Both the position numbers and the translations under genes were made by a program. Positions 7,159 through 13,441 of a DNA stretch of 13,441 nucleotides are shown one piece after another. Below the pieces are notes generated by a model. The model ran no database searches, was not told the DNA's origin, and worked only from the letters and a program-made list of their open reading frames with translations. Source of the DNA: JAPUME01 sp964605715 (GTDB taxonomy: Bacteria; Acidobacteriota; Terriglobia; UBA7540; JAPUME01); contig CAZSDV010000055.1 in the NCBI GenBank assembly GCA_964605715.1, forward strand, positions 1 to 13,441, in the 5' to 3' direction. Numbering within the stretch: position 1 is the first letter of the stretch; every line of letters begins with the position of its first letter.

Positions 7159-7896
7159 TTAGCAGTGTGGCCAGCACACTATGGATGGAATGATTGATTG
7201 GAAATCACGAATAAGGCGTTTCTGTCCTGCCTTATTGACGCCTTCTGGCCAAAAGGAGGCATGAGTTTGAGCAAAGTTCTGGCTGATCCAGCGGCCTGAT
7301 TCATCTACGAATTCAGCTCTATCTGTAAAGGAGGAAAAAACCTTATGCTTGCGGCCCTGAAATANNNNNNNNNNCTTCAGAGAATGACAGAAATTCCCCC
7401 GATTTCCTAGGGTCTGGCCCGATCCAAGTAGAAAGCGTTTTGCCCCGGTAGTGACGAAATCTGGGCTAAAGCTAAGAAGGGTAATTGCAAAGCGGTCGGC
7501 TCGGTATTCTTCCTCGCGTGCAGCTCTGTTCCACCGCTCCCGTTGCCAGTCAGGGTCCCGATATAGAATTTTTCGATTGAAGGAATAGACATGGCCCAGT
7601 TGGTGGGCCATGGCAAAGCCTAGCATACTTGAGTTCTCCCGAGTAAGGTCTAGTAGGCCCTGACTAACCTCCAGTAAGGCTGGGCCGTTTCCCAGCGAAA
7701 CTGATATCTTAACTTCCTCGTCTTCAGTAACCATAAGAACCAACCCGGCGTTGTAATATTTGTGTACAAATCGCAGTACTTCTCCCGGCCCAGGGTTTTT
7801 TCCGGGCTTCTTCAGTTCTTGGGCTTTGGGCCTGAGGCTGAGGAAGGACAGGAGAGCTAGCATCAGGCAAAGAACTCGTGAAAATTTTCTGGGCAC
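7159..7896 (-). CDS. Secreted M48-like metallopeptidase homologue with HQLGH in place of HEXXH (contains assembly gap)
   Basis: About 245 residues are read, interrupted by ten N after residue 174. The N-terminus has a basic patch and a hydrophobic run (9-21), a signal peptide or anchor. The middle resembles M48 peptidases: a helix AMAHQLGHVYS (95-105) where the zinc motif HEXXH is expected, followed by EEEYRADRFAI (128-138), which matches the ExxAD third-ligand helix. His98, His102 and Glu130 are retained, but the catalytic Glu is Gln99 (codon CAA). The protein may bind zinc yet be inactive. The GTG at 7896 is the only start after the upstream stop, and GAGGA lies 12 nt before it. Past the gap one frame stays open to a TAA at 7159 and fits a true gap of 3n+1 bases; the C-terminus is therefore provisional. 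It lies 43 bp downstream of tRNA-Ser. Confidence 0.62.
   Translation of the reverse strand: MPRKFSRVLCLMLALLSFLSLRPKAQELKKPGKNPGPGEVLRFVHKYYNAGLVLMVTEDEEVKISVSLGNGPALLEVSQGLLDLTRENSSMLGFAMAHQLGHVYSFNRKILYRDPDWQRERWNRAAREEEYRADRFAITLLSFSPDFVTTGAKRFLLGSGQTLGNRGNFCHSLKXXXXFQGRKHKVFSSFTDRAEFVDESGRWISQNFAQTHASFWPEGVNKAGQKRLIRDFQSIIPSIVCWPHC
7365..7374. other. Assembly gap (10 N) inside the M48-like gene
   Basis: Ten consecutive N. The open frames on either side join in phase if the true gap is 3n+1 bases, which ten satisfies, but all three gaps in the window have this same length, so the size is probably a placeholder. Confidence 0.95.
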
Positions 7897-7939
7897 GGAC
7901 TTGCTTGGTCCTCGTTTCTACTTAGCCTATGAAAGGAAC

Positions 7940-8026
7940 CGGTGAGGGGGGGATTCGAACCCCCGTCCCGCTTACGCGGAAAGCGGTTTTCGAGACCGCC
8001 CGTTTCAACCACTCACGCACCTCACC
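7940..8026 (-). tRNA. tRNA-Ser (anticodon CGA)
   Basis: The minus strand folds as a class II tRNA of 87 nt. The acceptor arms GGTGAGG and CCTCACC pair fully. The anticodon arm is GCGGT-CTCGAAA-ACCGC, giving anticodon CGA for UCG codons. The long variable arm has a CCGC/GCGG stem, the T arm is GGGGG-TTCGAAT-CCCCC, and the discriminator base is G as in serine tRNAs. CCA is not encoded; the next bases are GTT. It lies 51 bp after tadA and 43 bp before the M48-like gene, all on the same strand. Confidence 0.97.
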
Positions 8027-8077
8027 ATGAGAGCCGAATGAATAATGGATGACGAAGCCTGGATCAGCCGCACACTA

Positions 8078-8611
8078 TTAGCCCAGGAGTTTTCTTTTTC
8101 GGGCAGATCGGAAGAAAGTTTGTAGCAGGAGAGCACAATCATCTTCCAGAATTCCGGATACAATCTCTGGATGGTGATTAAGTTTGGGATTTCCAATCAC
8201 AGAGAGAACGGACCCGGCAGCGCCTGCTTTCGGGTCGCTAGCACCAAAGACGACCCGTTTAATCCGAGCCAGAACCATTGCACCGGCACACATCACGCAC
8301 GGCTCAATTGTAGCATACAGGGTACAGTCCTCGAGGCGGTAGTTCTTTAGTTTCTTTCCAGCACGGCGTAAGGCAAGCACTTCGGCGTGTGCCCCAGGGT
8401 CGGATAGGTGAATTGGCTGATTATGGGCGCGCGCAAGAATTTTCCCTTGCCGTACGATAATTGCACCCACAGGAACTTCACCTTCCTGGGCAGCCTGTTC
8501 AGCAGCCTGGATGGCAAGCCGCATATAGTCTTCATCTGAGCACCCGTAAGTTTCCTGGCACTGAGATTTTCGCCGTAAAGAGTTTTTATTTTTGGGTGGA
8601 TATCCGCTCAT
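8078..8611 (-). CDS. tadA: tRNA-specific adenosine deaminase
   Basis: TadA deaminates the wobble adenosine (A34) of tRNA-Arg(ACG) to inosine so that one tRNA reads several CGN codons; it is normally essential. The 177 residues hold the cytidine/deoxycytidylate-deaminase fold. PVGAIIV (47-53) and HNQP (63-66) precede the zinc site HAE (75-77; His75 ligand, Glu77 proton shuttle), and PCVMCAGA (104-111) has ligands Cys105 and Cys108. VVFGASDPKAGAAGS (120-134) matches the substrate loop, and the C-terminus ends in FFRSARKRK as in other TadA proteins. Before the usual start (DEDYMRLAI, 26-34) there is a polar, basic extension of about 25 residues. No internal ATG would give a shorter form, and the ATG at 8611 lacks a clear Shine-Dalgarno. 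It is codirectional with the FAH gene upstream (42 bp) and tRNA-Ser downstream. Confidence 0.95.
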   Translation of the reverse strand: MSGYPPKNKNSLRRKSQCQETYGCSDEDYMRLAIQAAEQAAQEGEVPVGAIIVRQGKILARAHNQPIHLSDPGAHAEVLALRRAGKKLKNYRLEDCTLYATIEPCVMCAGAMVLARIKRVVFGASDPKAGAAGSVLSVIGNPKLNHHPEIVSGILEDDCALLLQTFFRSARKRKLLG

Positions 8612-8653
8612 TTTTAGGAAAATATTAAAGCTAGTATTCGTTGATGACAGTGA

Positions 8654-9692
8654 TCAGTTTTGTTTAGTATTTTCATTGCTAGGTGCATTGACAACAGTAT
8701 TTGTNNNNNNNNNNTAAGGTACCGATTTTTTCGATAGTGACGCTCACGTTGTCACCTGCCTTAAGAAAGGAAGGTGGATTTCGGAATTTCCCCACACCAC
8801 TGGGTGTGCCGGTCGAGAGGACGTCACCTATTTCCCATCTCATCGACTGCGAGAGGTAGCTAATCAGGTAAGGGATCTTGAAAACTAGGTTTGAGGTATT
8901 TGAATTTTGCATTAGTTTGCCGTTGACCCGCAGTGAAATTGCTAGGTTGTGTGGGTCGCGAATCTCATCCGTTGTAGCAAGCCAAGGCCCCATTGGCGCA
9001 AAGGTATCACATCCCTTACCACGGAAAAATTGTCTGTCATCGTACTGCATATCACGGGCACTGATATCATTGTAGATTGTGTAGCCTGCCACGTATTCGA
9101 GGGCATGTTCCTCGGGAATGTTTCGCCCGCCACGCCCCATCACCAATGCCAGTTCCGCCTCCCAATCTACTTGAGTGCTATTCGAGGGAAGTTCAATGTT
9201 CTCGTTTGGCCCAATGATGGCGTTAGAGTATATGCCGAAGTAAACTGGATTTTCTGGAGTCGCCCGACCCTGTTCTGCAGCGTGGTCAGAATAGTTAAGC
9301 CCTACGGCGATAATTTTTTTGGGTTCAGGGACTGGAGCCCTTAACCTAACCTGGTCCAAGGGATGAAAAAGGGGTTTGAGTGCTATTTTTCCAGCGCTGC
9401 TACCGTATTCGGAAAGGGTTTTTGCAGCTTGGTTAAGTACCTGGTGGAACTTGCTTCCAGCTTGCAGAAGGGAAATTATGTCGCCTGTCGCGTGAGGAAA
9501 AGCCAACAGAATGTCTTTTGACTTTTTGAAGAAAGAGCTAACTTTTTGGTCTCGGGGAATGCTTCCTCTTTCTAGCATTTGCAAGAGTCCCGCTACGTCA
9601 AGTACCTGTATATTCTTAGCGCCCTTCGCTGGTATCACTACCCCCAGATGCTGTTGTGTTTTTTCCCCTGATTCGTAAGTTACAAGTTTCAT
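8654..9692 (-). CDS. Fumarylacetoacetate hydrolase family protein (C-terminus interrupted by assembly gap)
   Basis: Members of this family cleave or isomerise C-C bonds in 2-oxo acids such as acylpyruvates and aromatic-degradation products; the exact substrate is not predictable. The N-terminal domain (1-120) is variable. The catalytic domain has KKIIAVGLNYSDHAAE (125-140), DWEAELALVMGRG (176-188) with probable metal ligands Glu178 and Glu180, YNDISARDMQ (207-216; Asp209), GKGCDTFAPMGPWL (226-239) and ISTGTPSGVG-like LSTGTPSGVG (292-301). A strong Shine-Dalgarno AGGAG lies about 9 nt before the ATG. Ten N follow residue 326 (EKIGTL). Read literally through ten N, the frame ends with KYCCQCT at 8679. 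With a gap divisible by three it continues TNTVVNAPS to a TGA at 8654-8656, and TNTVV matches the usual family ending (TLRNTVV). I therefore prefer 8654 as the end. Confidence 0.88.
8705..8714. other. Assembly gap (10 N) near the end of the FAH gene
   Basis: Ten N. The family-typical C-terminus is restored only if the true gap is a multiple of three, and zero missing bases would already give the continuous GTL-TNTVV, so ten is probably not the real size. Confidence 0.95.
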
Positions 9693-9724
9693 ATATCTGT
9701 ACTCCTGTTGGAGCAGTTGCCGAT

Positions 9725-9740
9725 AATTTCAGTAGAAATT
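9725..9740. repeat. Short inverted repeat upstream of the FAH gene
   Basis: AATTTC (9725-9730) and GAAATT (9735-9740) are perfectly inverted around a 4-base spacer, 32 bp before the FAH start codon. The location would suit an operator or a leader hairpin; no regulator gene is adjacent, so the role is speculative. Confidence 0.3.
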
Positions 9741-10142
9741 GCCTAGGTATGAGCTTAAATATACCACGATGCGATGGGTGGTTGGTGTTGGTATGGGCAT
9801 TCTAGATATTTTGCGCCTCCAGCTATGCTTGCTTAGGGATTGGTGAATTTTTGTAAAAGTGAAGTTGATAATAGAACTCTAAAGGTCTGATATCTTGAAT
9901 ACAGGATTGTGGAGGTGTCATACTGACATTTGGTAAGTTTTTCAAGTAGACTTAAGTAGTAAAGATTATAGGGAAATTCAGGAGTTGGGTTTGCATTTGG
10001 CAATTTTCTCTATTGTAAAGCTTCAAGATTTTTCTAGAATGGCACTAATTCATGGTTAGCAGCTACCTTGAAATAGTCCAGGAAGGTGCAGGAGAGAGAG
10101 GAGGGGAGGGAGTTTACCTTTGACGGTGACCTCAAATCATGT

Positions 10143-10154
10143 TGGAATATTCCA
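10143..10154. repeat. Perfect 12-bp palindrome upstream of the secreted-protein gene
   Basis: TGGAATATTCCA reads the same on both strands. It lies 76 bp before the ATG of the downstream gene, where an operator would be expected. I do not recognise it as the site of a known regulator. Confidence 0.35.
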
Positions 10155-10182
10155 CCTGAGAGTTTTTGCCGCATAACGAGTC

Positions 10183-10209
10183 AAGAAGTGCTGATGGGAA
10201 CTGCTTCTT
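10183..10209 (+). promoter_or_regulatory. Possible leader hairpin before the secreted-protein Shine-Dalgarno
   Basis: AAGAAG (10183-10188) can pair with CTTCTT (10204-10209) around a 15-nt loop, ending 9 nt before the AGGAGG ribosome-binding site. A six-pair AT-rich stem is weak and may be chance. Confidence 0.2.
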
Positions 10210-10230
10210 TAGTCTATTAGGAGGAACAGG

Positions 10231-10890
10231 ATGGCGGTTAAGCGTGCAATTATCATGATGATGGCAGCTCTGTTGCTAATCTTGCCTGGAGTCCACGCCC
10301 AGGATACCGAAGTGGAGGAACTGTGGGACTACACGATTCCAGAGGGCACGGAATTCAAGCTGCAACTCCATACGACGGTTAGTACGAGCAACTCCAAGGA
10401 AGGTGATCGTGTCTTGACCACCCTTCTTGACCCGGTAATTGTTGAGGATGCTGAGGTCTTGCCTCGCGGATTGCGGGTTGACGGTCACGTCGGTGAGGTT
10501 ACCTCTGCCCGCCGAAAAGGGCGTGCAGGCTGGCTTACTATCCTTTTTGATACTGTTGAACTTTCAAGCGGAGAGAAAGTTTCTCTTATAGGTTCCTTAA
10601 CTGAAGTTTTCGCCACGGAAGGAGATAGGGTCCCCGACATTGGCTTGGAAGGTGATTTGATAGGTGAGACGGCTTCACTTTGGAAGCGGATGTCAATTTT
10701 TAGTGCAGCAACAGCAGGTGGTGCGGCGGTGGGAGTGGGTACAGCGATAATGACCGGTGTTGGAGGACTGATAACGGCCATTGTTCTTCCAAAGGGTGGG
10801 AATGTATCCTTGCAGGCTGGTTCGGTTGTTGGGATGCGTCTAGATCGAGATTTAACTGTATCGCTGACACAAGTTCCAGACTTTGAATAA
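10231..10890 (+). CDS. Secreted/periplasmic protein of unknown function with glycine-rich hydrophobic segment
   Basis: The 219-residue product starts at an ATG with a strong Shine-Dalgarno (AGGAGG, six-base spacer). Residues 1-23 form a signal peptide with likely cleavage after VHA. The region IPEGTEFKLQLHTTVSTSNS (36-55) and the beta-rich stretch to about 125 resemble secreted proteins, often seen in Acidobacteriota, with the pattern 'P-x-G-T-x-h-x-h-x-L' followed by 'S-x-x-x-x-x-G-D' and a restraint on values 'V-L-P-x-G'. That resemblance is from memory and not a named family. Residues 157-186 are Gly/Ala-rich and hydrophobic (AATAGGAAVGVGTAI, then MTGVGGLITAIVL), like a glycine zipper that could insert in or oligomerise at a membrane. 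The C-terminus returns to beta-like sequence (VSLQAGSVVGMRLDRDLTV, 192-210). It is a single-gene unit followed by a terminator. Function unknown. Confidence 0.82.
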   Translation: MAVKRAIIMMMAALLLILPGVHAQDTEVEELWDYTIPEGTEFKLQLHTTVSTSNSKEGDRVLTTLLDPVIVEDAEVLPRGLRVDGHVGEVTSARRKGRAGWLTILFDTVELSSGEKVSLIGSLTEVFATEGDRVPDIGLEGDLIGETASLWKRMSIFSAATAGGAAVGVGTAIMTGVGGLITAIVLPKGGNVSLQAGSVVGMRLDRDLTVSLTQVPDFE

Positions 10891-10895
10891 CCGTT

Positions 10896-10937
10896 CTGTA
10901 AATAGAAATACACTCTCTATTAACAGGATTTCTTTTG
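10896..10937 (+). terminator. Probable rho-independent terminator of the secreted-protein gene
   Basis: Six bases after the stop codon, CTGTAAATAGA (10896-10906) and TCTATTAACAG (10916-10926) form an 11-position stem with one A-A mismatch and a 9-nt loop, followed by a T-rich ATTTCTTTT. The stem is AT-rich but long and well placed. Confidence 0.6.
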
Positions 10938-11046
10938 GTGGGCGGCATTAGATTTCTGAGTCTATTACCGTATTGGACAATCAGAAGATTTTTCCTAGGT
11001 CGAACTTCAACCCTCAGTAGGAACCTGTAATCGCCAGCGCCTCTAA

Positions 11047-11073
11047 GAAAAAAATATCTAATTTAATTTTTAG
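11047..11073 (-). terminator. Weak candidate terminator of the S41-like gene
   Basis: On the minus strand, 12 bases after the S41-like stop, CTAA and TTAG (11058-11073) can form a short stem, followed shortly after by a run of seven T (11048-11054 on the complementary strand). The stem is too short to be convincing alone; the T-run and position are the main support. Confidence 0.3.
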
Positions 11074-11085
11074 GGTAAAGTGAAT

Positions 11086-12345
11086 TTAGGCAGTTGGTGT
11101 TAGAGACTCCTCGAGGATCTCAAGAGCTTTGCGTAGTTGAGTGTCATCTTCGGTATTGAAACGATCTCGTAGTCTAGGTCGGGCCGCTAAGTCAATTTTA
11201 TCTCCGGTATTGGTATAATCCCATTTGATCTCAAGAACCTCTTCGACATTTGGCTTCACCCCTTCATCTTGAATCTTAATGCCTGACGGTGAATGATATT
11301 TTGCAACGGAAAGCAGTAGGGCGTCCCCGTCATCAAGTGGAATAATTCGTTGTACAGAGCCTACGCCGAAGCTTCTCTGTCCGACTAATTTACCACGCCC
11401 ATTTTCCATTAACGCCGAAGCAAGGATTTCCGCAGGTCCAGCAGTTGACCCGTCAATTAGAACTACGAGAGGGAGGTTGCAGAAAGATTTTTCTGCATAA
11501 GCCAACGATTCTTGACGTGGAAATCGCTGCCCTTCAAGAAAGGTGAGAAGGCCGTTTTCGATAAAGAAGTTAGCTATTTCAGTACCTTCATCTGAGTTAC
11601 CAGCGGCGCAGTCACGCAGGTCAAGCACGACCTTTTCCGCGTTGTTGGCAATTAAAGTTTTCAGCTTGGTACGGGTTTCGGCGGCCTTTCCTTTTTCCAT
11701 GCTTGGGATTCGCAGGTAGCCTGCACCTTGTCCCAGCGATTTTGTTGTAACGGGAGGGTAGTGGATTTTACTTCGAATGAGAGAAAGATCCTGGGATTTG
11801 CCACGGTTCTGGTGAATGACAGACAAGTTTATTTTGGAACCTTTGGGACCTTCAAGAAGCCGCATAACTTGAATCAGTGAGAGCTGGCGAGTGGAAACTT
11901 GGTTTACACTTTTAATCATGTCGCCAGGAGCCAAACCAACAATATCTGCCGGGCTTCCCGGGACCACTGAGATGACTGCTGCAAAGCCACGCTTCCATAA
12001 AATCAGCCCAATGTTCGCAAGATTCTCACTCTTATTCTGATCGTAGGCTTGATATTCTTCTGCCGTGAAATAGGTGTTATAGGGGTCCAGGGATTCGAGT
12101 AAGCCTCTCAGGGCTCCATGGGTTGCCTTGAGTAGATCAGGTTCCACGACATAATCCATTTTGATACGAGAGAGAACTTCGGTGTAGACACCTAGATTTT
12201 TATAGGTCCTACGTGCATCGTCATTCTTTCCGAGTAACGCACCGATTAACGCGTACGCCACCATCAAGGAAGAAACACCGATTAGAACAGAGCGTGCCCA
12301 CCTAGACATATAATTCCTCACTCGTTTTCCTAGTGAATCATCCAC
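11086..12345 (-). CDS. Membrane-anchored S41/CtpA-like protein lacking the catalytic Ser and Lys
   Basis: The 419 residues have the layout of C-terminal processing proteases. There is one transmembrane segment at about 19-39, the leader helix region DYVVEPDLLKATHGALRGLL with SLDPYNTYFTAEEY (85-98), a PDZ domain (about 108-180: ISVVPGSPADIVGLAPGD at 125-142), and the S41 core from GYLRIPS (209-215) through VVLDLRD (239-245) to PNVEEVL (365-371). In active members such as E. coli Tsp the core reads SASASE and FGKG, with Ser and Lys 25 residues apart. Here those blocks are STAGPAE (300-306) and FGVG (326-329), so the Ser position is Gly303 and the Lys position is Val328, exactly 25 apart. The periplasmic protein is probably not a conventional Ser-Lys protease and may bind peptides or act as a scaffold. 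Length is typical. Its start has no strong Shine-Dalgarno. Confidence 0.88.
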   Translation of the reverse strand: MDDSLGKRVRNYMSRWARSVLIGVSSLMVAYALIGALLGKNDDARRTYKNLGVYTEVLSRIKMDYVVEPDLLKATHGALRGLLESLDPYNTYFTAEEYQAYDQNKSENLANIGLILWKRGFAAVISVVPGSPADIVGLAPGDMIKSVNQVSTRQLSLIQVMRLLEGPKGSKINLSVIHQNRGKSQDLSLIRSKIHYPPVTTKSLGQGAGYLRIPSMEKGKAAETRTKLKTLIANNAEKVVLDLRDCAAGNSDEGTEIANFFIENGLLTFLEGQRFPRQESLAYAEKSFCNLPLVVLIDGSTAGPAEILASALMENGRGKLVGQRSFGVGSVQRIIPLDDGDALLLSVAKYHSPSGIKIQDEGVKPNVEEVLEIKWDYTNTGDKIDLAARPRLRDRFNTEDDTQLRKALEILEESLTPTA

Positions 12346-12647
12346 GACTCAGCCTATTGTAACACTCTGCAAGGAAGGCTGACGTAACAATTAAGCTTCT
12401 TGGATTACATCCTATCCGTGAGCGTGGATGATTTATGCACTGAATCCAATAGGTAACCTCTTAGATTAGCCCTTGTTGGTTGTAGCTGGCGGGAGATATG
12501 TTTGCAACTTACCTTTAAGCTACAGAAGTGGGGGATCAGGTGACTCGTCCAGCCAAACCCTACCCTACTCTATCCTTACTTACTCCTGAAAATGTCCGAA
12601 TTCATCTTGCTTGTTAATTAGGCATTTGCTGGATTTTTGATGAAATC
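12346..12647. other. Intergenic region between the S41-like and RDD genes
   Basis: No ORF of note and no recognisable RNA gene lies in these 302 bp. TACAAT on the minus strand (about 12354-12359) could be a -10 box for the S41-like gene, but no -35 box stands at the right distance. TGTAGCT (12481-12487) and AGCTACA (12518-12524) form a 7-bp inverted repeat around a 30-nt loop that could lie in the 3' region of the RDD message. It has no following T-run on either strand. Confidence 0.4.
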
Positions 12648-13441
12648 TTATTCAGGATTTTCTACGATTTCGCTCGCATCAACGGGCGAGAGAAATGTAT
12701 CTGAAATACGATCATGCCATGTCAGATTGTCTTCATCGATTACTGCCCAGAGGAATCCTAACAGGAGCGACCCGGCAGACACGAGGCAACCTACCCCACG
12801 CCAGAGTGCTTGGCTAACTCGAGGTGGTCCTCCGTCCAAACTTCTCACCTCGAGCCTCATCCATATCAGACCTGGAGTAGCTTGCCGAAGGGCAGTGAAA
12901 AGGCCGAAATAAGCCACTGTGAAAAAAGCAAGAACGAAACCACTCACAAGCCAATTCGAAATTACTTGAAGAATGGTACCTCCGGTCAGCCAGAAGATTC
13001 CCGAAAAAATGGCGAAGGCCAAAAGCGCCGGAATCGCGGTCGGCAGCATGACGCNNNNNNNNNNAAAGTGAGTACTGTTGCATCGATCAGACCGGCTGAA
13101 AGGCGCGCTCTCAGTGAAGCATGTCTCGAGGCCCACGGGGCTGCTACATCGTCATACCTAGAAACGGTGGGATCACTACCAGATCCAATTTCTACATTCA
13201 TTTTAGAGGAGGAACTTCCCACTCGAGGTTGTTCTAGGGTGACCTCCCCCGCATTTAGTGATAATTGGTTGGCTAGCTTGATGTTCAAGGAAAAGGAATT
13301 CAAATCAGAATCTTGAGGGTTTATTTTTTTTGGATCCTTCTCTATTAGTGTTCCTGCCTCACTTGCATTTTCGAGTGAGGTGCGGCTGAATTCGAGAACA
13401 TTTCCGTCCTCAACAAGACTCTGGGAGGCCACAAGAGATTC
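12648..13441 (-). CDS. RDD family membrane protein with acidic, disordered N-terminal region; 5' end cut by window, interrupted by assembly gap
   Basis: Two minus-strand frames on either side of ten N belong to one gene. Upstream of the gap (13065-13441) the frame is open to the window edge. It encodes about 110 residues rich in Ser, Asn, Asp and Glu with no predicted fold, ending in SLRARLSAGLIDATVLT, the first RDD helix with its Arg and Asp. Downstream (12648-13054) it continues with hydrophobic segments AIPALLAFAIFSGIFWL and LVSGFVLAFFTVAYFGL, the signature TPGLIWMRLEVRSLDGGPP, a third membrane segment (LVSAGSLLLGFLWAVI) and LTWHDRISDTFLSP, the conserved HDR block near the end. RDD proteins are small membrane proteins of mostly unknown, sometimes transport-related, function. 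The frames join only if the true gap is 3n+2 bases. A GTG at 13432 could be the start, but the frame stays open beyond it to the edge. Confidence 0.75.
13055..13064. other. Assembly gap (10 N) inside the RDD gene
   Basis: Ten N within the first predicted membrane helix. Flanking frames require a true gap of 3n+2 bases, so the printed length is not the real one. Confidence 0.95.

Larger units (their letters stand above)
9693..10230. other. Long intergenic region between the FAH gene and the secreted-protein gene
   Basis: The 538 bp are AT-rich and carry frequent stops in all frames; the longest ATG-started runs I noticed are 18 and 23 codons without ribosome-binding sites. It holds a short inverted repeat near the FAH start (9725-9740), a purine-rich tract at about 10079-10111, a 12-bp perfect palindrome (10143-10154) and a hairpin just before the downstream Shine-Dalgarno. 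No tRNA, riboswitch or mobile-element end is recognisable. It must hold divergent promoters for both flanking genes, but I cannot place them with confidence. Confidence 0.5.

Noticed and set aside
8949..9344. Plus-strand ORF of 131 codons inside the FAH gene
   Set aside because: Antisense shadow of the conserved catalytic domain.
9750..10123. Two tiny plus-strand ORFs (18 and 23 codons) in the long intergenic region
   Set aside because: No ribosome-binding site, no recognisable peptide, and such lengths are expected by chance.
10485..10913. Minus-strand ORF of 142 codons opposite the secreted protein
   Set aside because: The plus-strand gene has a strong Shine-Dalgarno, a signal peptide and a terminator; the antisense frame has proline-rich low-complexity sequence typical of a shadow.
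12481..12524. Seven-base inverted repeat as a terminator of the RDD gene
   Set aside because: The loop is 30 nt and no T-run follows on either strand; kept only as a note in the intergenic entry.
12654..13432. Genuine frameshift in the RDD gene
   Set aside because: The frame change coincides exactly with the ten-N gap, so it is explained by an arbitrary gap length.

Overview
The window looks like a scaffold from an uncultured Gram-negative-type bacterium. It has a lipobox-bearing sugar-binding lipoprotein, a tRNA gene without an encoded CCA, and moderate base composition. The gene set (DUF1015 protein, S41 protease homologue, RDD protein, and a secreted 'P-x-G-T' protein with a glycine-rich tail) is the kind common in Acidobacteriota. 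That assignment is an inference at low to moderate confidence. Three runs of exactly ten N mark scaffold joins. At two of them the reading frames on either side agree only if the real gap is not ten bases, so the gaps look like fixed-size placeholders.

Layout. On the minus strand, 1-1834 holds a two-gene unit: an extended-SDR sugar-nucleotide epimerase/dehydratase-like enzyme followed 8 bp later by a sugar ABC-type substrate-binding lipoprotein that is cut by the window edge. A near-consensus promoter sits directly against the SDR start and predicts a leaderless mRNA. Diverging from it on the plus strand, 2104-5528 is a complete riboflavin operon in the order ribE, ribH, ribBA, ribD. It covers every committed step from GTP and ribulose 5-phosphate to riboflavin except the phosphatase step. 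No FMN riboswitch is recognisable upstream. Instead there is a leader of about 190 nt containing a strong bulged hairpin and two further inverted repeats.

The operon converges on a minus-strand DUF1015 gene (5553-6887). Further right on the minus strand, read in transcription order, lie a fumarylacetoacetate-hydrolase-family enzyme, tadA, tRNA-Ser(CGA) and a small secreted M48-like metallopeptidase homologue. They are closely spaced and all codirectional. An intergenic stretch of about 540 bp leads to a plus-strand secreted protein (10231-10890) with a good Shine-Dalgarno and a likely terminator. Beyond it come a minus-strand membrane-anchored S41/CtpA-like protein and an RDD-family membrane protein that runs off the right edge.

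The most interesting signals are two protease homologues that have lost catalytic residues: HEXXH has become HQLGH in the M48-like protein, and both Ser and Lys of the S41 dyad are replaced, by Gly303 and Val328. The structured riboflavin leader and the leaderless promoter come next. I see no CRISPR array, transposon, phage or toxin-antitoxin system, and nothing that amounts to a clearly new multi-gene system.
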